From the NCBI RefSeq assembly GCF_001665395.1, contig NZ_LZSG01000019.1, forward strand, positions 57,319 to 121,318: a DNA stretch of 64,000 nucleotides. Direction: 5' to 3'. Under the pieces are notes generated by a model, which was given only the letters and a program-made list of their open reading frames with translations, searched no databases and was not told where the DNA came from. Each line of letters opens with the position of its first letter. Positions within the stretch are counted from its first letter, which is position 1. Origin of the DNA: Mycobacterium sp. 1164966.3 (GTDB lineage Bacteria > Actinomycetota > Actinomycetes > Mycobacteriales > Mycobacteriaceae). This document shows, in pieces, positions 54,176-64,000 of this stretch. A program made the translations under genes and the position numbers.

Positions 54176-56676
54176 GACCCGGCTCGGCGATCGCTGCCGC
54201 GGCCAGCCGGCTGCGGCTGTTCAGCCTGCGCGAACTCGCGGTCCATCGTCGACGCACGATCGCCTCGATCGCGGTGATGGCGGTGTCCGCAATGTACTTG
54301 GTGGCGATATTCGGCATCTTCGGGTCTATCACCGGTTCAGTGAACCGGCTGGCCGACGGCGTAGCCGGCATCGCCTCCCTGGAGGTGTCAGGCATCACCG
54401 ACGCGGGATTTCCCGACACCATCACGGCCGACGTGGCCGCGGTCCCCGGTGTCGCGGTCGCGGCACCCATGATCCGGACGTCGGCGTCCACCGCGTCCGG
54501 TCACGTGCTGCTGTTCGGCGCCGACCAGAGCATCGCCGCGCTCGGCAGCGCACTCAAAGACGCCGTGTCGGGCCAGCTGACAAGCCCGTCGGATCCTCCC
54601 GACGGCGTCCGCGTCGGTCCGGCTGTGGGCTATGCGAAAGGCGCGACGTTCCAACTTGGTTCGGGATCGGTCACCGTCATCGAGGTGCTCGGCGGTAAGC
54701 GGCAGGCCGATCTCAACGGCGGGCACTATGTCCTCGCCCCACTTGCATTGGCGCAGAACATCACCGGGCGGCAGGGTCAGCTCGACTCCATCCTGATCAC
54801 TGTCAAACCCGGCACCGATCTGGATCAGGTTCGCAAAGCGGTCGTCGCCGCCGTCAACGGCCGGGCAGTTGTGGCCGACCCCAGTATGCGGGCGACGCGG
54901 GCCGGCGACGGTGTCAAGATGATGAACTATATGGCGCTGATGGGCGCGATGGTCGCGTTGATGGTCGGCGCCTTTCTGATCTACACCACGATGACGATGG
55001 CGATCACGCAGCGCCGCCCGGTCATCTCGATGCTGCGCGCGATCGGCGGCCGTCGCGTCACCATCGTTCGTGACATGCTCGCCGAAGCGGCGGTGCTCGG
55101 ACTTTTCGGTGGTGCCATCGGATCGGCCGCCGGAATCCTGCTGGGCCGCATAGCCATTGGCCGATTGCCAGCGGCCATGACTCAAGGGCTGGAGGCCCGC
55201 GTCGAATACTGGCTGCCTGCCTATGCGGTACCGGCGGCGCTGGCGGCCACCGCGCTCACCAGCGTGGTGGCCTCGGCGATGGCGACCCGGCAGGTGTACA
55301 AGGTCTCGCCGATCGAGGCATTGGCGCCAGTCGGCGTCTCGGCCGCCGATCGCGTGCCACGATGGCTACGAATCGTAACCGGGATCGGCGCCGGCGTTGT
55401 TCTGGCGGCCTCGATGCTGATCGTCGTCAGTCAGCGCGGCGTGGTGGCGTTCGCCGCGATGTCGGCAGTGTTCAGTGCCGAAGTGGCGCTTGGCTTCGCG
55501 CTCACCGCGCTGATCGTAAAGGCCACTGCCGCGACGGCCCGAGTGTTCGGCTCCTCCGGGGCATTGGCGGCGGCGACGATCGAACGCGCGCCGCGACGGG
55601 TGTGGGCGACGGTGATGACGGTCCTCATCGCGGTCGTCACGACCATCGCGATCACCGGCACCAACACTGACATGATCCGCTCGGCGCGGGGCATCTTCTC
55701 GTCGGTCGCCGACGTCCCGGTCTGGGTGAGCGCAAATCCCCCGGACAGCTACCCCACCGATGCTCTGCCGCAAGGTCTTTCGGAAAAGGTCGCCGCGGTG
55801 CCGGGCGTCGCACACGTCACCGAGGGCGCATTCGGGTTCGCCGAGGTCGGCGGCACCCGGGTGATGCTGGACGGGTTCTCCGCGGGAACCGCCGACGCCC
55901 TCTTCCACGCGCTCGACAACCGGGTTCGCGCCGACGTGCTCGACGGGCGAGGGGTAGTGCTGACCCAGAACCTCGGCAAGGTGCTGCACGTTCGGGCTGG
56001 TGATCGACTACGCATGCAGACGCCGCGCGGCGTGCAAGAGACGACCGTGTTGGCTCTGGTGCCGTACTTCTCGACGGTCATCGGGACGGTCGGAATGAGC
56101 CTGGATCAAATGCGCACCTGGTTCGACCGTCCGGCGGCCACCGTATTGCAGGTTTCGGCCGACCCAGGCGTCGATCCGCGGCACCTGCTGACCGAGGTTC
56201 GCCGGGTGGTGCCGGCGCCGAACTACGTTTACGACGGTCACGCCGAGCTGGCCGGCCTCGAGGCGCCGATGCGCCAAAGCATGTTCATTGCGAATGCCGT
56301 CTGGGTCATCGTTGTGTTGGTGGCCGCGGTCGCGCTGCTCAACACCCTGACGCTGTCGGTGCTGGAACGGCGTCGTGAAATCGGTGTGCTGCGGGCGATG
56401 GGATCCAGCCGCCGGTTCACCCTGCGGATGGTTCTGGTCGAAGCGGTAGGTATCGGCGTGGTCGGAGGGGTGTTGGGACTGCTGTTCGGCGTGACGGACC
56501 AGTGGCTGTTCAGCCTGGTCAGTGGCGAGATGATGAGCTTCCAAGTCAGCTTCCGGCCAAACGCGATGATGCTGGTCTTCACGATCGGCGCCTTGGCGAT
56601 CAGCTTGCTCGGCAGCGTGCCACCCGCGCGGTGCGCGGCACGACTCAACATCATCGAAGCCGTCAGCGTCGACTAG
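54169..56676 (+). CDS. FtsX-like ABC exporter permease
   Basis: An 835-residue permease from GTG 54169, overlapping the ATPase stop; the longer frame from 53779 lies inside the ATPase gene and is not real. Layout of a fused FtsX type: first helix at about 24-45, large extracytoplasmic domain (50-240), three helices (245-385), two further helices (about 405-455), a second helix/extracytoplasmic domain (480-690), then three C-terminal helices. Both FtsX domains have the conserved RR-x-I-x-x-LRA-x-G cytosolic loop ([15 protein letters not shown] and [16 protein letters not shown]). Confidence 0.92.
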   Translation: MLRPGSAIAAAASRLRLFSLRELAVHRRRTIASIAVMAVSAMYLVAIFGIFGSITGSVNRLADGVAGIASLEVSGITDAGFPDTITADVAAVPGVAVAAPMIRTSASTASGHVLLFGADQSIAALGSALKDAVSGQLTSPSDPPDGVRVGPAVGYAKGATFQLGSGSVTVIEVLGGKRQADLNGGHYVLAPLALAQNITGRQGQLDSILITVKPGTDLDQVRKAVVAAVNGRAVVADPSMRATRAGDGVKMMNYMALMGAMVALMVGAFLIYTTMTMAITQRRPVISMLRAIGGRRVTIVRDMLAEAAVLGLFGGAIGSAAGILLGRIAIGRLPAAMTQGLEARVEYWLPAYAVPAALAATALTSVVASAMATRQVYKVSPIEALAPVGVSAADRVPRWLRIVTGIGAGVVLAASMLIVVSQRGVVAFAAMSAVFSAEVALGFALTALIVKATAATARVFGSSGALAAATIERAPRRVWATVMTVLIAVVTTIAITGTNTDMIRSARGIFSSVADVPVWVSANPPDSYPTDALPQGLSEKVAAVPGVAHVTEGAFGFAEVGGTRVMLDGFSAGTADALFHALDNRVRADVLDGRGVVLTQNLGKVLHVRAGDRLRMQTPRGVQETTVLALVPYFSTVIGTVGMSLDQMRTWFDRPAATVLQVSADPGVDPRHLLTEVRRVVPAPNYVYDGHAELAGLEAPMRQSMFIANAVWVIVVLVAAVALLNTLTLSVLERRREIGVLRAMGSSRRFTLRMVLVEAVGIGVVGGVLGLLFGVTDQWLFSLVSGEMMSFQVSFRPNAMMLVFTIGALAISLLGSVPPARCAARLNIIEAVSVD

Positions 56677-57280
56677 AACCCACGTCGGGCGAACCGAGAT
56701 CCATTCGGAATGGCGGGTATTCGTCCCGCATCAAGGAAACATAGACCGCAACCCGATAACGCCATCGCGCGATGCCCAGGAGGAGCTCGAAGATGCCGCG
56801 CGGGATCGTTCCGGTACACAACAACGCCAGCGCGGTGATTGGGGCAAGCACCTGCAACAACGGCTCCATCGCCCAGCACAGCAGTATTTGCGGCAGCGCC
56901 AGCAGCCACCACTTCACCAGCACAGCCCAATTCGACAGCCGCTCCGGATAATCCACCTCTAGATCGCCCGGGTAGTCGGGCCGGGACGCGAGGGTGAAGG
57001 GCGGGTACCTGTCGGTGCTGTTCATCGGGAAGCGGTAATTCATGACGCGCCAGGACCACCGCAGCACGCCGACGTTGAAGTCGAATATCGGACGCGGATA
57101 CCGTCCGGTGCACAAGATGGCAACGCCGGCAACAATTGTCAGCACCGGATACACCAGATAAAGCGCTATCAATATCGGGTAATGCGGGACGGCCAGCACG
57201 CACCACTTGACCAGCCAGAGCCAGCGCGAGGGGGCGTCGAAATCACCTCGAACGCGCACCGGATAGCCCGCATCGCTCAT
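56663..57280 (-). CDS. DUF4389 membrane protein
   Basis: A 205-residue protein with two similar halves. Each half has a membrane helical hairpin followed by CTGRYPRPIFDFNVGVLRWS or CTGTIPRGIFELLLGIARWR, then a Tyr/Pro-rich segment (DRYPPF, DEYPPF), as in DUF4389. Membrane segments lie near 22-57 and 118-153. Unknown role. Its end overlaps the permease gene by 14 bases and its start overlaps the stop of the upstream monooxygenase gene by four bases. Confidence 0.88.
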   Translation of the reverse strand: MSDAGYPVRVRGDFDAPSRWLWLVKWCVLAVPHYPILIALYLVYPVLTIVAGVAILCTGRYPRPIFDFNVGVLRWSWRVMNYRFPMNSTDRYPPFTLASRPDYPGDLEVDYPERLSNWAVLVKWWLLALPQILLCWAMEPLLQVLAPITALALLCTGTIPRGIFELLLGIARWRYRVAVYVSLMRDEYPPFRMDLGSPDVGSSRR

Positions 57281-58527
57281 CGCTGTGCCGAGTGGATCGG
57301 GGCCCGGATCGGATTGTTCGCAGCGAGGTCTCGGCTGATCCGCGCCGACAACCGGCGGTGACTGGTAGACCGCAGAAACGTGGTCAGGGCCCAGGTGTGC
57401 AACCGGTCGGACATCAAAGCCGCCGGTCGCAGCAAGGACTCACCATGGGCGACCTGAAGCGACGCCACCCGCGACACCGCCGCCACCCTGCGCCGCCTGG
57501 TCTTCTCGTACCAGCGCAGCGCGCTCGGCACATCGCCGAACCTGGTGCCTCGCCGGAGATCTGAGAGCGCCGCGCACAACACCATCGTGTCGAGCAACGC
57601 CTGATTGGTGCCCTGCGCAAGCGTCGGCGGCATCGTATGGGCGGCATCACCGAGCAACGTCAGCACTCCTTGGCCCGGTGCGGGAATCGGATGCCGAAAA
57701 TGCGGGAACGGCGAAGCCGCCAGGTCGTCGTCGCTGAGTTTCGCGAGTAGCAGGTCCACCGCGTCGGTCCAGCCACCGAAGTTCTCGCGGATTACGTCGA
57801 TCGGGCGCATCGGCCTGACGAAGTCGGACGACCACGGCAAATCGAACCACCACTGCAGCTCGCGCTCACCCGCGGGCCAGAGACCGAGATTCCCGCGGTC
57901 GCCGATTACGATCAGTCCGACCTGCTTGTCGGCGAGGTCCGGGAATTCGGCCAGCCCCTGCCAGCTGCACCAACCGGTCGGCCTCGCATTCGGCGCACCG
58001 ACCACTTCGCGAATGGTCGAGTGCAGTCCGTCGGCACCGATGAGCAAATCGCCCTCGGCCGTGCTGCCGTCTTCGAATTCGACCCGCACGCCGCCGCGCC
58101 GCGTGGTGATCCCGACCGCGCGGCAGCCGCAGCGGATGCGTTCTGCCGGAAAACCATCCAGCAGTCTCTCTAGCAGGACTCGGCGCGGCACCATCCGCAC
58201 CGGCGCCCCGAGCCGGTTCTCCATCGCTGCCACGTCCACAGTGGCGAGCCGACGGCCGCTCGATGTCAGCACCCGAACACCGGACAGCAACTGACCGGCC
58301 CCCTTCATGTCCACGCCCAACTGCCGCAACACGGTCTCGCCGTTGGACCAGATCGTCACCGCACCGCCACCAACCTGCACGTTCGACCGCTGGTCGAAGA
58401 CGGCGACGTCATGACCGTCGCGCAGCAAGCCCCGGGCCACGGAGATCCCGGCTACGGCGGCGCCGACCACCAGCACCCGAAGCGGTCGCCGCGGTGTGCC
58501 GACCGCTTCGCCGACGGGCGCGCTCAA
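57277..58527 (-). CDS. FAD-dependent monooxygenase (PHBH/UbiH family)
   Basis: A 416-residue protein from TTG 58527; the open frame reaches an ATG at 58584, which would overlap the divergent gene by 36 bases. FAD motifs: LVVGAAVAGISVARGL (the second Gly of GxGxxG is Ala), the Asp-Gly motif LIGADGLHSTIRE, and GDAAHTMPPTLAQGTNQAL. It belongs to the single-component aromatic hydroxylase type. Substrate unknown. Divergent from the ABM-domain gene with 21 bases or fewer between starts. Confidence 0.88.
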   Translation of the reverse strand: MSAPVGEAVGTPRRPLRVLVVGAAVAGISVARGLLRDGHDVAVFDQRSNVQVGGGAVTIWSNGETVLRQLGVDMKGAGQLLSGVRVLTSSGRRLATVDVAAMENRLGAPVRMVPRRVLLERLLDGFPAERIRCGCRAVGITTRRGGVRVEFEDGSTAEGDLLIGADGLHSTIREVVGAPNARPTGWCSWQGLAEFPDLADKQVGLIVIGDRGNLGLWPAGERELQWWFDLPWSSDFVRPMRPIDVIRENFGGWTDAVDLLLAKLSDDDLAASPFPHFRHPIPAPGQGVLTLLGDAAHTMPPTLAQGTNQALLDTMVLCAALSDLRRGTRFGDVPSALRWYEKTRRRRVAAVSRVASLQVAHGESLLRPAALMSDRLHTWALTTFLRSTSHRRLSARISRDLAANNPIRAPIHSAQR

Positions 58528-58548
58528 CGTGGGTGGTAGACAACTGAC

Positions 58549-59475
58549 ATGACTGTCGGCGCCAGCGCGATCACGCTCTTTCATCCGCCCTCCGATCCGC
58601 AGCTATTCGACCGGTGGGTGACCGGATACCTTGCTTCGGCGCGTCACTGCGTTGGTCACGTATCCGCACGCCAATCGGTTCAGAACGGTGGCCAGCTCGA
58701 TTGGGCGGTCGAGGTCTCTTTCGACAGCGCCGAGCTGCTCGATGCCTGGCTCGACAGCGATGAGCGCCAAGCCCTGCTCGTCGACGGTCAAGCGCAGGGA
58801 TGTTGGCGCTCCGCCGCCGATCTGATCCTCGCGCGTGGCGAGCTGCCACCGGCCAACACAGGCGTCTTCCTGCATAGCGTGACTCCCGGCAAGGAATCCG
58901 AATTCATCTCGGCGCAAAGCGATCTCACGAACGTCAGCTCCGGCTTCCCGGGATATCAAGGCACCGCGCTGTTTCCGGCGGATTCGTCCGGCCAGTGGAT
59001 GTCGGTGCTCCGATTCCGGACGGCGGGTCAGCTGACGGGGTGGATCGGCTCCCGCGAGCGCCGCGAGGCGCTGCCTCGGTTGCGCGGCGAACTGACCCGA
59101 GACTTCGCCGAGCTGTCACGTAGCGCGCCGTTCGGCTCGACGGTCCGAGTGGCCGACGGGCAAACCAGGATCACGCCGGCATGGAAGACGGCGATGCTGG
59201 TGGTGCTGTGCCTGTACCCCACGGTGATTCTGCTTTCCAAGTCGCTGGCGCCGGCCCTCAGCCACGCCGGCGTCGGACAGGCACTGGCGGTGTTCATCGG
59301 CAACGTCATCAGCGTCGTATTGCTGCAGTGGGTGCTCGTCCCGGCGGCGTCACGGCCGTTTCGGCGCTGGCTCGATCCCATCGATGGCACTTCGGCACGT
59401 ATCAGCGTGGCCGGAGCCGCGGTGCTCGCCGTCGCCTATGCCGCATTGGTGCTGATCTTCACGCTCGTCGGATAG
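58549..59475 (+). CDS. ABM-domain (antibiotic biosynthesis monooxygenase-like) membrane protein
   Basis: A 308-residue protein. Two dimeric alpha-beta barrel (ABM) units span about 8-97 and 103-190, the second with the classic pattern (GVFLHSVTPGKESEFISAQS, GFPGYQGTALFP, QWMSVLRFRTAGQLTGW). Two or three membrane helices follow (about 213-233, 242-265, 282-306). Such fusions are common in actinobacteria; activity unproven. Divergent from the flavin monooxygenase, suggesting a common function. Confidence 0.85.
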   Translation: MTVGASAITLFHPPSDPQLFDRWVTGYLASARHCVGHVSARQSVQNGGQLDWAVEVSFDSAELLDAWLDSDERQALLVDGQAQGCWRSAADLILARGELPPANTGVFLHSVTPGKESEFISAQSDLTNVSSGFPGYQGTALFPADSSGQWMSVLRFRTAGQLTGWIGSRERREALPRLRGELTRDFAELSRSAPFGSTVRVADGQTRITPAWKTAMLVVLCLYPTVILLSKSLAPALSHAGVGQALAVFIGNVISVVLLQWVLVPAASRPFRRWLDPIDGTSARISVAGAAVLAVAYAALVLIFTLVG

Positions 59476-59568
59476 CTGGGCGGCCAACCGCCAATCATGG
59501 TGTGCAGCAAACCCGCCATGCCAGGTCTCCTATCGTCGGCATCGCAACGCGAGGTAGTGTGCGATGCG

Positions 59569-60156
59569 ATGAGAATCTCTCATACGGTGGTCGCCGGTCT
59601 GACAGCGGTGAGCCTGGTGCTGATGGCGGACGGTTGCAGCGGTAAGCCCACGCCGACCGCGGGTAGCCACGGTCCGGCGCCGACGTCGTCGGCCGCCGGC
59701 AAGCCGTCCGATTACGCCAAATTGTTGATCCAGGCCACCGATATCGTCGCGCCAGAACCGTTCACGGCCGGCCCGCAAACCAACGATCCCAATGGCCAAC
59801 CGGGTGTCGCGACGACGTTCAGCACGCAGGACGGTCTTCACGTCATTCACGACACAATCCAGGTCTTGTCGGACGGCGCCGCCGCCACGAATGCGCTGAA
59901 CGCGGCGAAGGGCGCGCAGGCCAACACCTTGAAACACCCGGCCACGCAACCCGCCAAGATCGGCGGCGGCGGCGCGACGATCACGGGCAACGCACTGGAC
60001 CACTCCAAGGGTGTGACGATACTGATGTTCACCGAGGGCAAGGCGTTCGTCACACTGCAATTCGATGGCCCGGTCGACTCGCTGGCGCCGCCGGATTTTG
60101 TCAACGACGTCGGTCAGAAACAGGACGCGGCCGTCAAGAAGGGCCTCGGCGGCTGA
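59569..60156 (+). CDS. Putative lipoprotein, unknown function
   Basis: From MRISHTVVAGLTAVSLVL (59569; the frame is open to 59497), 195 residues. The signal sequence is followed by LMADGC, a weak lipobox (Asp two before Cys), then a Thr/Ser/Pro linker (25-45) and a globular part with GLHVIHDTIQVLSDGAAATN and GVTILMFTEGKAFVTLQF. The pattern is that of mycobacterial cell-wall lipoproteins. Possible but unproven lipidation at Cys23. Confidence 0.8.
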   Translation: MRISHTVVAGLTAVSLVLMADGCSGKPTPTAGSHGPAPTSSAAGKPSDYAKLLIQATDIVAPEPFTAGPQTNDPNGQPGVATTFSTQDGLHVIHDTIQVLSDGAAATNALNAAKGAQANTLKHPATQPAKIGGGGATITGNALDHSKGVTILMFTEGKAFVTLQFDGPVDSLAPPDFVNDVGQKQDAAVKKGLGG

Positions 60157-60215
60157 CCGTTGCGCTGCCCGTTGCGCTGCCCGTTGAGCCCGGCCCTCAA
60201 TGAAACGGAGTCGAC

Positions 60216-61367
60216 ATGGACGACGGCGTGCACGGACACTGCGACAGCACATTCGACAACGTGCGCGCCGTGCTGGCGGACAACGTCGCCTCCGGCGAAG
60301 AGGTTGGCGCATGCATCGCGATCGATATCGACGGTGAATCGGTCGTCGATATGTGGAGTGGCTGCACGGACTTCGCGCGCACGCGGGCCTGGAACAAGGA
60401 CACCATCGTCAACGTGTGGTCCTCCACGAAGACGGTCACCAGTCTGGCCGGCCTGATGCTCGTCGATCGCGGTCTGGTGAAATTGGATACGCCGGTCGCC
60501 CGATACTGGCCGGAATTCGCGACAAACGGCAAGCAGGACATCACGTTTCGCCATCTGCTATCCCATACATCGGGTGTTTCCGGCTGGGATGCGCCGTTTA
60601 GCACCGAAGACATGTACGACTGGGACAAGTCCACGGCGGCGCTGGCCGCCCAAGCTCCGTGGTGGGAGCCGGGAACCGCGTCGGGCTATCACGCGCACAA
60701 TCAAGGCCACCTCATCGGCGAGGTGATGCGGCGGGCCACCGGGCGCTCGCTCAAGCAGTTCGTCCGAGACGAAATCGCCGGCCCGCTCGGCGCAGACTTC
60801 CAGATCGGTGCCACGCGTGCGGATTACGACCGCATCGCTGAGATCGTCCCGCCGCCACCGCTGGAGTTGCCGCTGGAAATGCTTCCCGAAGACAGCCCGA
60901 TGCGCAAAACCTTCAGCGGACCACCACCCAACGCCGACGCCGCTAACACGCCGGCCTGGCGCGAGGCCGATCTGGGCGCACTCAACGGCCATGGCAACGC
61001 GCGTTCGTTGGCGACCATATTGTAGGCAGTTTCGTTGGGCGGCACGACACGTGAGGTCGAGCTGCTTAAGCCCGAGACCGTCGAGCTGATCTTCGAGGAG
61101 CAGGCCAACGGTGTCGACCTCGTCCTGCCCGCACCCATTCGGTGGGGTGTCGGTTATGCGCTGGCGAAAAACGAGGCACTCCCCTATGTTCCGGACGAGA
61201 AGATCTGTTTCTGGGGTGGATGGGGCGGCTCGATGGTGGTGATGTGCCCGGATCGCCGCACCACCATCTCCTACGTGATGAACAAGATGGGCCCTGGGAT
61301 TCTGGGCTCGGACCGGATGGCGGCCTACGGGGCGCTGATATTCCACGCGCTCACATCGTTGGCGTGA
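60216..61367 (+). pseudogene. Class C beta-lactamase-like serine hydrolase with an internal amber codon
   Basis: From ATG 60216 the frame codes for an EstB/LipE-type serine hydrolase with S69-S-T-K72 (SxxK) and a Tyr in SGYHAHN. At 61023-61025 an in-frame TAG ends the protein after 269 residues. The rest (LGGTTREVELLKPETVELIF, RWGVGYALAKNEALPYV, FWGGWGGSMVVMCPD with the third active-site motif region) continues in the same frame to 61365. Without the TAG the protein would be 383 residues, normal for the family. A single base change explains it. Confidence 0.85.
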
Positions 61368-61460
61368 GCGTTCAGCTCGATTCCGCACTGGCCGCAGGCT
61401 CGGCGAGCAACCTGTCGCAGGGTAACGTTCGATACGTCTTAGCCTTCTAGAAAGACCCCC

Positions 61461-62696
61461 ATGCCCCACACCCTTACTGCCAGCGGCACGGTCCTCGACA
61501 TTCCCGACGAACCGGACTGGGCGCGCATGCGTTCCGAGACCGGCGCGCGGCTGCACACAGCAATGGCGGAATACGGCGTCGACGCGCTGATTCTGTTGAT
61601 GAACAGCCATGTCCAATACGCAACCGGGGTCAGTTGGCCGCTGCTGGACGCCGGTCTGTCGCACGTGGAGCGCCCGGTGGCGGTCGTGCTGGCCGAGGAC
61701 GTGCATCCGCATCTATTCCTGCCTTTCCGGAGTGGGGCTGCGTCGGAGCCACCGGGTCCGGCCGACCATCTGCACGGCCCGGTGTATCTCGAATTCGACT
61801 ACGGCGTAGCCGATTTCGCTCGCACGCTCGCCGAGTTGATACCGCCAGATTCGACCATCGCGGTTGACGAGCTGACCGGCGCGATGCGCCGTTCGGCGGC
61901 GTCGCTGTTTCCGTCGGGCCCGCCGTCCGATGCAGCTGTCGTGGTCGGCGCCGCGCAGCTGATCAAGACCCGTGACGAGGTCTCGTGCATTCGCCGGGCG
62001 TCCCGGATCACCGAACAGGCCATGGCCGATGTGCAGCAAGCGCTGGCGCCGGGCGTGCGGCAGATCGATCTTTCGGCCGCGCTGGTGCGCCGTGCGTTCG
62101 AGCTGGGTGCGACCGCCAACATGCTGGAAGCCATCTGGCAGGTGATGCCGGCCTCACGCGACGCCGGCGTGTGGACGACCCACGGCGATCTGGCGCTGCC
62201 GCTGCTGCCCACCGACCGTGAACTGGAAGCCGGTGACGTGCTCTGGACCGACATCAGCTTCAGTTACGCCGGATACTGTTCAGATTTCGGCCGCACCTGG
62301 TTGGTCGGCGCGCAACCCATGGCAGCGCAGCAGGACCAATTCAGGCAGTGGAGATCGATTTTGGACGCGGTGTTGGCGGTGACGAGGGCTGGTGCCACTT
62401 CAGGAGATCTGGCTCGCGCGGCGATCGCCGCCTACGGTGGCCGAAAACCATGGCTGCCGCACTTCTATCTGGGCCACGGCATCGGGACCTATCCCGCCGA
62501 AACCCCAATGATCGGAACCGATCTGGGTGAGGAGTTCGACGACAACTTCGTCTTTCCGCCCGGCATGGTCCTGGTCCTGGAACCCGTGGTGTGGGAGGAC
62601 GGTACCGGTGGCTATCGCAGTGAGGAGATCGTGGTGATCACCGAAGACGGCTACACGCCGATCACCGACTACCCCTACTCGCCCTACGGTGACTGA
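61461..62696 (+). CDS. M24 family metallopeptidase (Xaa-Pro dipeptidase/creatinase-like), intact metal site
   Basis: A 411-residue protein with an N-terminal creatinase domain (about 20-165) and a C-terminal pita-bread domain. All five metal ligands are present: D264 (LWTDISF), D275 (CSDFGRTW), H339 (LGHGIG), E374 (LVLEPVVWE) and E388 (YRSEEIVVI). No signal peptide. It overlaps the next, related gene by eight bases, so the two are translated together. Confidence 0.9.
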   Translation: MPHTLTASGTVLDIPDEPDWARMRSETGARLHTAMAEYGVDALILLMNSHVQYATGVSWPLLDAGLSHVERPVAVVLAEDVHPHLFLPFRSGAASEPPGPADHLHGPVYLEFDYGVADFARTLAELIPPDSTIAVDELTGAMRRSAASLFPSGPPSDAAVVVGAAQLIKTRDEVSCIRRASRITEQAMADVQQALAPGVRQIDLSAALVRRAFELGATANMLEAIWQVMPASRDAGVWTTHGDLALPLLPTDRELEAGDVLWTDISFSYAGYCSDFGRTWLVGAQPMAAQQDQFRQWRSILDAVLAVTRAGATSGDLARAAIAAYGGRKPWLPHFYLGHGIGTYPAETPMIGTDLGEEFDDNFVFPPGMVLVLEPVVWEDGTGGYRSEEIVVITEDGYTPITDYPYSPYGD

Positions 62697-63828
62697 GCCC
62701 ATGACAACTGAGGTGGTGCCCGACGCCCGGAAATTACGGATCGGGCGCCGGGAACGCGCACTGGCCCAAATGCAGGCGCACGACCTTGACATTCTGGTGC
62801 TCGGGCGGCAGGCCAACGTGCGCTATGTCACCGGCGCCCCGCAGCTGTGGATCGCGGGCACACGACCGTTCGGCCCGGTCTGCGTCGTGGTCCGCGCCAC
62901 CGGCGAGATCTACCTCAACACCACCGACGACGAAGGCGTCCCCGAGGAAATCGGCCACGATCACCTTTACGGATTGACCTGGAACCCGCTGACCCTGATC
63001 GACGTATTGAAGAAGATCGACGGGGCAGAATCGGCGAGGCGCGTCGGAACCGACGCGATCACACCCACTTTCGCCACGCTTCTGCCCGACGCGTTTCCCA
63101 ACGCCGAGCTGGTCGACGGTGAGTTGGCCATGCGAGCGGCGCGGCGCATCAAAACGCCCGACGAGATCGCGGCCATCGGGGAGGCCCTTCGCATTGCCGA
63201 GGGCGGGCTCGCCGCCGGGGTAGCCGAATTGCGCGCGGGGCTGGCTGAGCGGCAGATGGCCGGGGCAGTCCTGGAAGCCATGGCCGCAGGCGGTGTGAGC
63301 GCGCCTGCCACCCAGGATGCCGCGTGGGTGACCTCGCGCGAACATCCGTGGCGGCGCGCGCGGCCGCACGGTCCAGTGCGAGACGGCGACCTCGTCGCAT
63401 TCGCCGCCGGCGTATTGGCCGGCGGTTACGTCGGCGAGGTCGGGCGCACATGGCCGGTCGGCGAGGCAGGGCCTGAAGTGCGCGAGCTGTTTCAACGCTC
63501 GAATACGCTGTACGACAGAATGATTGCGGCCTGTCGCCCCGGCGCCTCCACCCGCGGACTGCTCGCGGCCTATGAAGCGGCCGACGAGCCCATTCCGCCA
63601 ATGCCGGTCGCGCACGGGCTGGGGCTCGGGTTCGATCCGCCTGTGGTTTCTGAGATGCTTTCTGCCGCAGATGCACACGAGAACCTGGAGCCCGGGATGG
63701 TGCTGGCGATCACGGCCTACGTGTGGCAGGAAGGCCTCGGAGCGGTCCTTCGCCGAGACACCATTTGCATCACCGTAGACGGCGTTGATGTGCTGACCAC
63801 CAGCCCCTTGTGGGGCGACGCATCGTAG
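62689..63828 (+). CDS. M24-fold protein with degenerate metal site, partner of the preceding peptidase
   Basis: A 379-residue paralogue from GTG 62689 (ATG at 62701 also possible). Alignment to the preceding protein shows the metal ligands replaced: the first Asp by Ala (DLVAFAAGV), the second Asp by Glu (GEVGRTW), His kept (VAHGLGLG), first Glu by Thr (LAITAYVW), second Glu by Asp (LRRDTICI). A dinuclear metal site is unlikely to form. It is probably a non-catalytic subunit or has another function. Confidence 0.88.
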   Translation: MTEPMTTEVVPDARKLRIGRRERALAQMQAHDLDILVLGRQANVRYVTGAPQLWIAGTRPFGPVCVVVRATGEIYLNTTDDEGVPEEIGHDHLYGLTWNPLTLIDVLKKIDGAESARRVGTDAITPTFATLLPDAFPNAELVDGELAMRAARRIKTPDEIAAIGEALRIAEGGLAAGVAELRAGLAERQMAGAVLEAMAAGGVSAPATQDAAWVTSREHPWRRARPHGPVRDGDLVAFAAGVLAGGYVGEVGRTWPVGEAGPEVRELFQRSNTLYDRMIAACRPGASTRGLLAAYEAADEPIPPMPVAHGLGLGFDPPVVSEMLSAADAHENLEPGMVLAITAYVWQEGLGAVLRRDTICITVDGVDVLTTSPLWGDAS

Positions 63829-63856
63829 GCCGCCGCAAGCTATATCTGACCTTGTG

Positions 63857-64000
63857 TCAAACGGGTTCGTCGTCGTCGTGTAGGAATCGTTCGGGGTGGT
63901 GAAACGCGTTCGTTCGTGGCTGTCCGTGGTCGAGGTGTGGCGGTGGTATCCATTCGGTTTGGCCGTGGCTGTTGGTGCGGGTGGTCCAGCCTTTTTCGGC
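63857..64000 (-). CDS. 13E12/DUF222-type HNH endonuclease, C-terminal end only
   Basis: The frame is open from the right edge to the TGA at 63857-63859: 47 residues containing [35 protein letters not shown] and HDDDEPV. This end (W-x-x-P-x-x-L-D-x-G-Q-P-R-x-N-x-x-HHPE followed by an acidic tail) is typical of the mycobacterial 13E12 repeat family proteins that carry an HNH nuclease domain. Start and HNH motif are outside the window. Members of this family occur in many copies and are linked to mobile or repetitive DNA. Confidence 0.85.
   Translation of the reverse strand, partial: AEKGWTTRTNSHGQTEWIPPPHLDHGQPRTNAFHHPERFLHDDDEPV

Overview
The window comes from a slow-growing Mycobacterium outside the M. 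tuberculosis complex. It is GC-rich and codes in the mycobacterial style. It carries a complete ESX-5 secretion locus with PE/PPE genes, which is known only from slow growers, plus mycobacterial markers: cyp144, a mycofactocin-type SDR, a class III cyclase/LuxR regulator and the end of a 13E12-type HNH protein. All family calls come from reading the sequence; no search was run.

Layout. (1) 1-17945, minus strand: the ESX-5 operon, read eccB5, eccC5, PPE, PPE, PE, PPE, PE, esxM, esxN, espG5, eccD5, mycP5, eccE5 (eccE5 is cut by the left edge). Compared with M. tuberculosis, the cyp143/ferredoxin pair between eccC5 and the first PPE is missing, and two PPE genes are almost identical. (2) 18379-28742 follows, in inverted orientation, the order of the M. 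tuberculosis Rv1776c-Rv1781c segment: malQ, the Rv1780-like gene, the DUF4407 gene, cyp144 and its divergent TetR regulator. A molybdopterin oxidoreductase and three small genes are inserted. (3) 28798-30600: a small ANTAR protein and an M28 peptidase broken by a 41-bp tandem duplication. (4) 30973-42642: a catabolic region with a mycofactocin-type SDR, E1 alpha and beta of a 2-oxoacid/acetoin-type dehydrogenase, a free lipoyl domain, two crotonases lacking the usual catalytic glutamates, an acyl-CoA synthetase, a Rieske oxygenase, a KstD-like flavoprotein and a nitrile hydratase/thiocyanate hydrolase-like trio. Its substrate is not known to me. (5) 42646-53119: methyltransferase, epimerase/TetR pair, a cyclase-ATPase-LuxR regulator, two more P450s (one with its own ferredoxin), a YbjQ-like protein and small membrane or unknown proteins. 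(6) 53183-63828: an ABC exporter whose ATPase carries an internal P-loop duplication, DUF4389, a flavin monooxygenase, an ABM-domain membrane protein, a lipoprotein, a serine hydrolase with an internal amber codon, and a pair of M24 peptidases, the second lacking most of its metal ligands. (7) 63857-64000: C-terminal end of a 13E12/DUF222 HNH protein.

The ESX-5 genes make one machine: EccB/C/D/E membrane complex, MycP5 protease, EspG5 chaperone, and Esx/PE/PPE substrates. The 31-39.6 kb genes are packed head to tail, with start-stop overlaps at several junctions, and probably work as one pathway. No rRNA, tRNA, CRISPR array or insertion sequence was seen.
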